Part shown: positions 1-7,978 of the stretch, in pieces
Layout of the letters: each line of letters begins with the position of its first letter
Numbering within the stretch: position 1 is the stretch's first letter
NCBI GenBank assembly: GCA_018806985.1
Contig: JADANN010000453.1
Span: 1 to 64,000 of the forward strand
Origin: Angiostrongylus vasorum
Lineage: Eukaryota > Nematoda > Chromadorea > Rhabditida > Metastrongylidae
Length of the DNA: 64,000 bases
Direction: 5' to 3'
Made by a program: the position numbers and the translations under genes
The notes under the pieces: model-generated
Told to the model about the DNA's origin: nothing
Databases searched by the model: none
Seen by the model: only the letters and a program-made list of their open reading frames with translations

Positions 1-822
1 CAAAGCCCACCGAAGCTTCGCCAGTTACATCAGTTTCGCTTTGCTGGTGACATCGTCCTTTTAACACCAAACATTAGGCAAGCGGAACGAGTGCTTGCCG
101 ACTTTGATAAAGCCTGTGGAAAGATTGGTCTTCGACTAAATCTCACAAAAACGATGTTCATGAGGAACGGATTGGTTTCGTATGCCCCCCATTCACGCTC
201 AACGGAACGAATATCTCCGAATGCTCCAGTTATGTCTATCTAGGTCTGGAAATCAACATGTTGAACGACTTAGATTGAGAGTTGAGCAGAAGGCAACGAG
301 CGGCTTACGGAAGATCATCGAGGGATGTAGTGAAGAGAACAAAGAACACCCGATTCGCTGCCTACCTTTTCGACTCAACGGTACTTCCTGCCCTAATGTA
401 TGCGTCAGAAACCTTGTCGATGCGTAAGCAGGATGAGAGATCACTCAGCGTTATCAAACGCGCAGTCGAAAGGACGATGTTAGGAGTATCGTGTTTCACA
501 CAAGTAAGGGAAGGAATCCGAATCTCCGACATTCGTCAACGACCAAAAAATCAAAGATGTCGTTCTGTACGCCAAACAGTCGAAGATAAGGTGGGTCGGA
601 CACGTAATGTGTATGAATGACAACTGATGGACAAGAACCGTTAGTGGCTGGATTCCTCGGGATGTCAAACGTACTGCAGGACGACCACCGACCCTATGGC
701 CAGAGTTCTTCACGAAGAGCCTAGAAGAAAGTTATGATGCTCAAAGAGTTCCTAGAGCCAGCAGAATCCACTGGGCTACTCTTGCACGCGACATCAAAGG
801 GACTACTGGTGATACAGGCTAG
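1..822 (+). pseudogene. RTE-type non-LTR retrotransposon, 3' part of reverse transcriptase ORF, inactive
   Basis: This is the C-terminal part of an endonuclease/reverse transcriptase polyprotein, cut on the left by the window edge. The RT catalytic box, normally FADD, is at 40-51 and reads FAGD, so the first catalytic Asp is lost. Further along are the thumb region (PALMYASETL, near 390-420), a RWVGHVM-like stretch near 590-610 and the terminal ARDIKG near 785-800, ending in TAG at 820-822. The frame is broken by an extra C in the C-run at 185-190, TGA at 276-278, an extra A in the A-run at 545-550 and TGA at 625-627. The wording matches the RTE/BovB-like elements that are abundant in strongylid nematodes (family knowledge). 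The copy cannot encode an active enzyme as it stands. Confidence 0.85.
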
Positions 823-1556
823 AGCTGAGCAATTAAATGTATAGGTGTGCTGAAAACCATGCCTTTAGACTTGCGTTACTTTGACAGGCGGGCAAACGTC
901 GACAGATAACGTACCTATTTACCCTTTACAGTACCTCATAAGATCACCAATTCAATGACTTTTCGGAACGGTAGGACGGCTTGATTTCCGACGAATTTCC
1001 GCACTTCTCAACAAGTTCAGCGGGATCCTGCTCATGACCACGTATTCGGTATAGACTGCCCTTAGCTTCCATTTAGAGAGGACATCTAATGATTTGTCGA
1101 CTTTTGTAACAGTGTTTTACCACTCTACTCTCAAACCGCATGACATCAATATATGTCAGATCTTGAAAGCATCTGGTATTAGTGTATCACAAAAGTCTTC
1201 ATAGCAGTACCAATCTCGGTATTCACTATTCATCTTCATCTGTGACAGTGATGTGGTGTTGGTGAGAAAACTGTTGGTAAGAGTTCTGTTGTAACATTTA
1301 TTTTAGGATTGGGAGAGCAAATCCTAGAATGAAACCTCCACTCCGTAGCGCTGTACTAGCCGCTGTTTTTTATATCCTATTCCAAAGTAAATGAACAGAT
1401 GGATACGAAGAGAAGAGAAATCGAACCCAACGGAAAAGTGGATAGAGAACGAATTGAGGATTATATATCGTCTGAAGAAATTCCCAAGTAAATATCTAAG
1501 TAGCATATCTTAAGCGTGTATTCAAAGCAACTTGCTCATGTACCATAACCCATACG
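823..1556. other. Intergenic, no recognised feature
   Basis: Unique-looking AT-rich sequence after the retrotransposon stop codon. I see no splice-bounded exon, RNA gene or repeat family that recurs elsewhere in the window. Confidence 0.5.
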
Positions 1557-1850
1557 GCACGTGTGGCATAGTGGTTGGTAGCGCCCTGCAGCACACACGT
1601 GGGATCGACCTGCGCCTATAGCCCACTAAGCCTTCCATGCCTCCGGGGTCGGCAAATTGGGACTAGAGTTGTCTGGGAGGATAACAGCACTGGAACGATA
1701 CATCGGTAGGCCACCGCGAGTCATTGCAAAGGCCAGATATGCATGCAGTCACCTCCAACGATACTTGATGAAGTCGAAACGCATGGCGCATCCCTCAGGG
1801 ACTGATCAACACCGAGAGCTTTTATTTATTAATCAGACTAAAATTCTGAC
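1557..1850 (+). repeat. SINE-A copy (tRNA-headed short interspersed repeat)
   Basis: The head resembles a tRNA: an A-box-like GTGTGGCATAGTGGTTGG at 1561-1578 and a degenerate B box GGGATCGACC near 1601-1610. The body (AAGCCTTCCATGCC, then GGCAAATTGGGACTAG and GTCTGGGAGGATAACAGCACT) recurs at 3147, 3505(-), 12405(-), 16185, 20100 and 20470(-). The tail GATCAACACCGAGAGC leads into an A/T-rich end. This is a Pol III type, RNA-copied repeat family, assigned from internal comparison of copies. The 93-residue ORF across it has no protein meaning. Confidence 0.7.
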
Positions 1851-2204
1851 GTTGGAAAGCCTACGCGTTCTCAATGTGCTCATCCGGAAGAAAATGCTCG
1901 AAGCGCAAGAAAAGCACGTCACTGATTGTGCACAGTGATCTCACGAGCGTACCTTTAAGGTGCTTTCAGTGAAGATGCGACAGCAGGCAGGTGTGAAGCG
2001 CTAAGCGAGCCGAATCACATTAGCAAGAAAAGACGATGGGCAGAGAAAAGAAATGTTTAGCGGTAGTTCATGAGGTAATAAAGATAATTAAAATATAATC
2101 AGATTATGAACTAAATGGAGTGAATAACAGTATCGACCGTCATGCGTAGAGCATCACTTCTGTCACCCTTCATTTCCACAGTACTGATTGGACGACGTCG
2201 GAAG

Positions 2205-2340
2205 CACGATAGCTAGGTATGTCGTGTAACAATTCACGCATGGTTGCTGGCTCGCCCCGTGCTGGGTCAAACAAGCCTCCCTTACCTGTGAGGGGGTGCA
2301 GATTAGTACCAATATTGTCTGGCAAAAGGTCTACCCGAAT
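2205..2340 (+). repeat. SINE-A copy, degenerate
   Basis: The body segment (AACAAGCCTCCCTTACC, then AGATTAGTACCAATATTGTCTGG) matches the SINE-A body seen at 1640-1690, but the tRNA-like head is badly eroded. It is recognised only by alignment with the better copies. Confidence 0.45.
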
Positions 2341-2684
2341 CACGAAGGCTGGCGATTCCTTCTTTGACGGAGGCAAGGGAGCGCTATATTAAAGATGCCT
2401 CAAAAATTTTAGGAAGAACCAATTCGGCCAAAATCCAACGATATTCGTAAAAAAGACAATGGTTTTACATTCCATGCGAACATTCGAACGAGTCCCAAGG
2501 TTTACGTGGGTGACGTGTGCAAGAAAACAAGCGGAGTAAGTCAGTACAATATGTCGAATAGGATCACATAAATATTTGACAGCGGATTGGGACTTGTTGA
2601 TCTACGACAGGTTACGAACAATGAATTGATAATTCCTTATGTTCCACAGAATTTCTAATCAATTTGGTCGGTAAAATTTCTGCA

Positions 2685-2853
2685 GAATATGAAGAGGAGT
2701 CACAGAGTTGCGGATGAGATAGAAGCCAGGCGCATTATTTGTGTAAACGCTTCATTATTTTTGAAATCCATCACCCTCTCAGCTTTGAAAAGAGTCCGAA
2801 AATTGAAAAAAAAGCTCAGGCTTGAAAAAAAAATGCAGGAATGGAGAGACCAG
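2685..2853 (+). CDS. Two candidate exons, charged coiled-coil type, unidentified
   Basis: A TTTCTGCAG acceptor opens 2685 and a CTCTCAG acceptor opens 2783. The second piece reads a strongly charged helix (KRVRKLKKKLRLEKKMQEW) and ends in CAG before GTTTGT at 2854, a usable donor. The first piece is short, and in one frame it gives an acidic EYEEESQ start. I cannot identify a protein. The splice-site pairing and the lysine/arginine-rich helix are the only support, and A-rich sequence can mimic this. Confidence 0.25.
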
Positions 2854-3146
2854 GTTTGTGTTTTGCTCATTCTACAACTTTTTCGCATTTACTATTGAAA
2901 GAAAGAACCTACGAACAGAAATTTCTGACTGAGTCTAAAAAACAACGGAAAACGGATACAACATTGGAAAACAAATTCGAAAACCCTGAGTAGCATGACA
3001 AATTCGCCATTTTCGTTTGCTTTTTTCCTCTTCTTATAGGGACGTTGTCACGTTGCGTTTCCAAAATTTCCACATTAACTCGTTAAAGACCACAGCCATC
3101 ATTTTCCAGCTATGCATATGTTTCTATAAAATACATTTCATACATA
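2854..3146. other. Non-coding stretch
   Basis: AT-rich sequence between candidate exons and the next SINE copy. Nothing recognised. Confidence 0.4.
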
Positions 3147-3300
3147 GGGCGAGTGTGGCACAGTTGTTACAGGTGTCCTTGAATAGACAAGTGGTCTTTG
3201 GTTACATCCTGAGCACCGGGCTCACCTAGCCTTTCTTCCCTCTAGGTCAGCAAAGTAGTACCAAAGTTGTATGGGAGGACAGAAACATTGACTTGATACA
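3147..3300 (+). repeat. SINE-A copy, degenerate
   Basis: Starts with the A-box-like GAGTGTGGCACAGTTGTTA and continues with CACCTAGCCTTTCTTCC, GTCAGCAAAGTAGTACC and GTATGGGAGGACAG. These align in order with the copy at 1557-1850. The B box is not conserved. Confidence 0.55.
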
Positions 3301-3462
3301 TTACAAATTCACCAAAGGCGTTTTATGCAACTAAAGAACTTTATAGAACTCCACAGCTTTAGTGTTTTCCAGGAGTGAATCCCGTGCTTTACTTTTTCAT
3401 CTCGACACTCAGAAACACCCATAGCCACGACGAGGCGTCAAACCGTTGGAACGATAGATACA

Positions 3463-3463
3463 G

Positions 3464-3490
<27 letters not shown>
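3463..3490. repeat. (AT)n microsatellite
   Basis: Pure alternating AT of about 12 units flanked by ATAC repeats. A second AT/GT-rich simple stretch follows at 3637-3692. Confidence 0.85.
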
Positions 3491-3494
<4 letters not shown>

Positions 3495-3504
3495 CTTTTA
3501 AATG

Positions 3505-3635
3505 TCTGGTAGTCACTTGCCAACATCGGACAGATGGAAGGCTAGGTGAATCCGTTGCGCAGAATTGAGCCAAAGACTACAAGTGCATCAGAATGCACCT
3601 CTAACCACTACGCTACACTCTCCCGACACACGAAT
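3505..3635 (-). repeat. SINE-A head, reverse orientation
   Basis: Read on the minus strand it gives GTGTAGCGTAGTGGTTAGAGG (A-box type) and then CACCTAGCCTTCCATCTG, the SINE-A body start. It lies directly upstream of element C, so this is a cluster of independent insertions. Confidence 0.6.
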
Positions 3636-3698
3636 ATGTATACACATATACATATATGTGCGTATATGTGTACATATATATATTTACATGTGCGTATG

Positions 3699-4096
3699 TC
3701 CTCCCAACGGTTTACCGCCTTATCGTGGCTGGGAGGTGTTGCTAGGTGTCAGACTGCGATGTACAGCGGAGGATTCATCCCTACGGCAGGATCTCCCAAG
3801 ATGAGAAGGAGTACGGCGTTTCCATCAGGAAGCCCAGCTAACAGTAAACCAATACCAGGATCCACCACAGTCCTCGTGTCAAACTAGTCGCATGGTGACA
3901 AATCTCCATCTGATCCACAAGGGCGGCGAGTGCCTGTGATGGTGACGACCTGGGGGCAGACTTTAGTCAGGTTGTACTAGGGATTGCAGGGAACGACAAT
4001 GGCTAAACTATCAAATCTCCAGAGAATGGAAATTATGCTGGGACCCGCACAACCAATGAAGACACGCCATCCAAGTATTTAAGTATCCAAGTATTA
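3699..4096 (+). mobile_element. Element C (short non-autonomous retroelement), near-complete copy
   Basis: An interspersed element of about 400 bp beginning CTCCCAACGGTTTACCGCC, with internal GATGTACAGCGGAGGATTCATC and GGCGTTTCCATCAGGAAGCCC. Similar copies lie at 14258-14820 (minus), 23250-23610 and 25398-25535. It has no long ORF. Its 3' end (ACCCGCACAACC, then GAAGAC and GCCATCCAAGTATTTAAGTA) closely resembles the 3' end of the RTE coding fragment at 11262-11590 and closes in a short AAGTA-type tail. This fits an RTE-mobilised non-autonomous element (inference). Its 3' tail abuts the truncated clpB fossil. Confidence 0.65.
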
Positions 4097-5532
4097 CGCT
4101 GTGAACCAGTGTTCCCGCCCACTTCGAAAGTATACTTCCAGTATCATTCTTAGCTAACTTTCTCCCGATTTATTAACTCCTCTTTAAACTGAAGAACCAC
4201 ACCATACATTAATTCGCCAGCCTTTCCTAGACTTCCACTGGGCTGTGCTAGTTCCGGTTCTTTTACAGAGCTATCTAATTTCTCAGCTTGTCTTGTATTC
4301 TGGATATTTTATTCTTTCCCTGACTGCCACTTGCTCTTCAAATCGGCGCATTCGCTCTTAGGTTTCCAATCTTTTCAGTTATCCCTACTAAGCGTTCCTT
4401 AGAGTTTTCATAATGCTCTGTTATCACAGCTTCTAAATCGACGTTTAGCAGTACACAGCACCAATTATTGCACCATTTGTATTCCTTATATCATGAAGAA
4501 CCTCATAACTTCTCGTCAAGCCCCGAAGTGTGGAAATTGTATCAGCTTCAGTCGGCTGAGGAATAAATACAGGCCGGAAACGCCTCGCAAGTGCAGGGTC
4601 TTTCTGTACATGTTCTCGGTGCTTATCTAAAGCTCTAGCTCCTTTGCAGCGAACTTGCACACGTGCAAGAGCAGGCTTTAGCAGATTTGAAGCGTCCATT
4701 GTACCATCCGTTGTTCCTGCCCAACTAAAGTATATAGCTCATCTACAAACAAAATACCCTTTTCCTTCTGCTTTTGGGAGCTCATTGACTCATTGATAGC
4801 CGCTTTCATCCTTTCTTCGAACTCTCCTTTAAATTTTGACCCTCGACTAAGCTACCCAAATCTAAAGCTAAAACTTTCGCATCGCGCAAGGCAATTAGCA
4901 TGCCATTTGCAACAATTCTGTTTGCTAATCCCTCAACTATTGTAGTTTTCCCGACACCGGGTCCCGTGTCAGCACTGTATTCTTCATTTCAGCGGTACCT
5001 GGATAATTCTTCTAATCTTTTCATCACAGCCAATGATAGTTTCGGGTCTACCTTGTGTAGCAAGTTCTGTAATATTTTTTGTGTATTTCTTTACCACATA
5101 TAATTTCTCCTTGTTGTTCAAAGAGTCAGTGCCGTTACCGTTCCTTATTTCTGCAATAATTGAGTTCCATTTTTTAAAGTGTGACATCGTTTTCTATCAG
5201 AATTTGGCCCACAGCATTATCCCTTCGTCAGCCATGAATTGTGATAAACCCTCAACGACAACGAATCTGTCTTTATTTCTCTTGGCAATTTCAATCGAAG
5301 CCTCGAAAATCCTTGCTGCTTCTCCTGAAAATTGAAGGCCATTACTTCCTGCACCCTCGACTACTAAGGGACTTTTTTATTGCCCCATCCACAGCATTGG
5401 AAATACTTTGCATATTTCCGCTACAAGCACTTATCGAATCCTCAACCAGACCTGATTCATCTCCAAGCATTACTTTTAGTAGGTGCTCAGGCATGAAAAC
5501 CTGGTGCGCAGCCGCCGATGCCTTTATTTAAG
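4097..5532 (-). pseudogene. clpB: Bacterial ClpB disaggregase gene, fossil fragment
   Basis: ClpB is a hexameric AAA+ chaperone that, with DnaK, pulls proteins out of aggregates. The minus strand carries, in family order: the N-domain (PEHLLKVMLGDESGLVED, near 5430-5490), the linker (KKYTKNITELATQG, near 5030-5080), NBD1 Walker A GPGVGKTT at 4941-4964, Walker B ILFVDEL near 4735-4757, MDASNLLKPALAR near 4660-4699, DPALARRFRPVF near 4570-4605, and the middle domain (SKERLVGITEKIGNL, then LGKAGELMYGV) down to about 4150. NBD2 is missing. At least four frameshifts and several stops break it. The length covers roughly the first 500-550 of about 860 residues. Animals lack a bacterial-type ClpB, and the wording is alphaproteobacterial, Rickettsiales/Wolbachia-like (inference from family knowledge). 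Element C ends where the match ends. Confidence 0.9.
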
Positions 5533-6695
5533 CACTCTGGATTAGGTTTCGTTTTTTCTTTTTTTTTGTTTAATCTGTGAATCCACTCAAATCCGTAATA
5601 CAAGCTTAACTCATACCTGCTACATAACAACTACTTTCTCGATTTCAGAATGGAAGTTGTTTATTCCTAATTAAAAATTTATGGTTGGTCCCTAGTGGGA
5701 GGACTGAAATTTTGTACCTACAAGTGTAATACCACTGCTAGGCTCTAAAGGGCCACACGAACGTAAGGTCAATATCATATCTTGTAATTAAGGCTCGTCA
5801 AGCGCTTTTCATACTGAAAAACGACAATCGTTGAGCCTGGTAAAATTCTCTTCAGCTTGATATGATGACATAGTCAGTGGGCTTGGCGCTACCACTAATT
5901 CCTATGCCTACCTATGCTACCTATGAAGCTTACTACCTACGCTTTTAGCCTTATAGCCATACCCTTTTTAATACTTTGACGATGGGTTAGGTTTCTTCTG
6001 CCAACATATTGTTTTTTGTTCTCGCTTTAAACACTTGACAAATTTTCTTCTCATCTTGTTTTTTCATCGGCTACTTTGAGCACACGTTCTCTCAGATCTT
6101 CGCTTCACCCTCAAATCTTCTCTACATAGGCTTAGCATAGTTTTCCTTCCCATCACTTATTATGTCACCTTAATCTGTTTTCCTCTGTGGGTAAAAATTT
6201 TCTATATTAGCTATAGAACCGGGGTTGTATTTGCTTCAACACTGGCCCCCTTCCCTCCCTCACACCATACGGAGCAGCAGCTTTATACAAAATTTTTTGC
6301 GAAACAGCAACTGTGGGATGTACCGATATCGTTGTATCCATAAAATTCCATTATTTCCATTATTCATTAGCGATTCCACTTTTAATTAGAACTTATTAAA
6401 CTATTACTAAAAGGATTAAATCTTTTCCTCATCTGATTCCTGGACTACACGCTAGGATCAGAAATTTTAATTATGAATAAGCATACTAAGACGGTGACAG
6501 CAAAATTAGTTCCATACAAGTTAAAATGGGCTTCCTCGACAAGCATGCATGAAAAAGCAAACTCAAGCGCTGGCTGCGTGTGTGACACCCTGAAGGGGCT
6601 CAAAACCTGCCAATTTCCGTGCAGCTGCGCTTCAAGTGCTGAAACGACAAGAAAGAAGCACTGCAGTAACAATTTAGGCAGATATTTTTTATTTG
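5533..6695. other. Probable remainder of the bacterial insert, no gene identified
   Basis: This lies between the clpB fossil and the next ORF remnant. Short open stretches occur on the minus strand (44 codons ending near 6215; 75 codons at 6445-6672), but I do not recognise a family. Position between bacterial remnants on the same strand suggests shared origin, which is inference only. Confidence 0.4.
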
Positions 6696-6883
6696 CTAAG
6701 ATCTCCGCTCAACTAAGCCTATTTGAACAGCTCCAAGTATCTTCTCATTATAATGTTTTTCATCATCATCGTCAGCTCCTTCTAGGCTCAAGACCTTTCT
6801 TTGCAGCTTAGTGAACCTGATATTAATCGTATCTCCGTCCGAAATTTTTCTTCCAGAGCTTCTGCAGTGTCCTCTGTATCATA
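6696..6883 (-). pseudogene. Unidentified bacterial-looking ORF remnant
   Basis: On the minus strand a reading frame gives ISDGDTINIRFTKLQRKVL followed by a very acidic patch (GADDDDE) and ends in TAG at 6696-6698. Upstream, a frame one base off gives YDTEDTAEALEEK, so a frameshift near 6842-6846 seems to separate two halves of one protein. I do not recognise the protein. It sits between the clpB and tRNA-Leu fossils, so it is probably part of the same bacterial segment. Confidence 0.4.
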
Positions 6884-6921
6884 TCATTTGATATTTCCTG
6901 CATGCCCTTAATCAACTAATC

Positions 6922-7008
6922 TGGTGCTCATGGTGAGACTGGAATTCCCAAGGTTGCAAAGCCCACGGATTTTAAGTCCGCTGAGTTTACCTATTCCAAC
7001 ACACGGGT
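6922..7008 (-). pseudogene. Bacterial-type tRNA-Leu(UAA), degenerate, with encoded CCA
   Basis: Read on the minus strand this 87-nt segment is a class II tRNA. The D-arm GTTGGAATAGGTAAACTC is at the start, the anticodon stem-loop GCGGA-CTTAAAA-TCCGT has anticodon UAA (plus coordinates 6972-6974), and a long variable arm precedes a T-arm and the terminal ACCA. An encoded CCA and this arrangement are bacterial traits; nuclear tRNA genes do not encode CCA. Decay is visible: mismatches at acceptor pairs 1 and 3, and the T-loop reads TTCCAGTC instead of TTCGAGTC. It lies 26 bp downstream of the rpsD fossil on the same strand. Confidence 0.85.
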
Positions 7009-7034
7009 TTTTTTTTATTTTGTCTATAGTTAAA

Positions 7035-7624
7035 CTATGTTATTAAGTTAACTTTCATGTCCGCTGAGTAAGAAACTTCAGAACACTGGGCAGCCTTAAA
7101 TATCTCCCAGAATGCTCCTTACCGTTTGCTTCTAAATGATCCGGAGCCTTGCGTTTTTGTTCTTCTGCTGCTTTTATCAATGCAGGGATTATTACTGCAC
7201 TCCCTCTTATTTTTACTATATCACCGGACTGTACTCAATAACTTGATACATTGACGACTTTGTCATTAACTGGAACAAGCTTATGAGATATGAGCAGCTT
7301 CTCTGAATAAATTGTTAGTACAAGGCCAGAGTGATACAAAACAGAAGTTAACCTCCATTCAAGATGGCAATAAAGTTACGAGCTGTGTAACCTATTCTAC
7401 TACAGGCGTCCAAAAACATAGGCCTGAGCTGCTTACTTGAAATTTCATGATAAATCTTGAACTTCTTTTTGTGCAGCAAACTGCTTACCAAATTCCGATA
7501 ACCTTTTGAACCCAAGAAGATCGTGTAGGCTTGAAGGATATTTCCTTTCATTTACTGAATCATTTGCTCTGCTCATTAAATTAATACCAAGCCTACAGCT
7601 GATTCTATACTTTCTACTCAACAT
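7035..7624 (-). pseudogene. rpsD: Bacterial 30S ribosomal protein S4 gene, full-length fossil
   Basis: S4 is a primary 16S rRNA binder that nucleates assembly of the bacterial small subunit. The match runs from ATG at 7622-7624 (SRKYRISCRLGINL, then NERKYP and GFKRLSEFGKQFAA), through KIYHEISSKQLR, the S4 RNA-binding domain (LISHKLVPVNDKVVNVSSY, then QSGDIVKIR), KAPDHLEANGKEHS and SEVSYSADMKVNL to TAG at 7035-7037. The length equals about 197 codons; bacterial S4 is about 203-205. The frame breaks near 7470, 7350 and 7090, and an in-frame TGA follows VNVSSY. Wording such as GFKRLSEFGKQFAA is typical of Rickettsiales S4 (family knowledge). It is not the eukaryotic cytosolic or mitochondrial S4-type protein. 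Confidence 0.9.
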
Positions 7625-7978
7625 TTTGCTTACTTTCCCACCAGTCTCTCCCCACGCAATGCAGTAGTTTGTGCGCTCCAACTCCAAACTATGCAATGAT
7701 TGAATAGGAAGGGCGCTTCTACCCGCGAATATAAATTTTTCCACGTCCAATTTATTGTTGGTTTCAAGGCGGTGTTGGGTTTCTAAGGTTGTATGACCTT
7801 TCTAATGACCTTTTCGGTTCCATATTTCCAGGTTGAAGTTTTAATGGACTGCATTTGTCTCGTTTGAAGCATAGATGCCACTAAGGTTAGTATAGATCGT
7901 GGTTATACCGCTAAGAATTTGTCATTGACCTTACGTAAGTTTTGCAAATGATGCTTTAATATTTTGAGGTGTCAAGAA
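7625..7978. other. Spacer between bacterial insert and rpb-4
   Basis: The minus frame of rpsD stays open upstream to about 7750 without resembling S4. A perfect 7-bp hairpin stem (TAGTTTG/CAAACTA) lies near 7655-7685. The right boundary of the bacterial segment must fall here or slightly upstream of rpb-4, whose ATG is at 7979, but I cannot place it. Confidence 0.4.

Noticed and set aside
1657..1938. 93-codon plus ORF and its look-alikes at 12349, 16027 and 20339
   Set aside because: They resemble each other only because all lie in SINE-A copies; they have no conserved start or stop.
4445..4699. A nuclear animal CLPB (SKD3) exon
   Set aside because: The fragment carries the bacterial N-domain, NBD1 and middle domain in order; the animal mitochondrial protein has ankyrin repeats and only the second AAA+ domain.
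7445..7750. 101-codon minus ORF as a longer S4 protein
   Set aside because: Similarity to ribosomal protein S4 begins only at the ATG at 7624; the 42 codons before it do not match S4 and are chance open frame.
4097..7978. Simple bacterial contamination of the assembly
   Set aside because: The bacterial genes are full of frameshifts and stops, the tRNA is degenerate, and nematode repeats and a nematode gene flank the block. A misjoin is still possible and is listed as a check.
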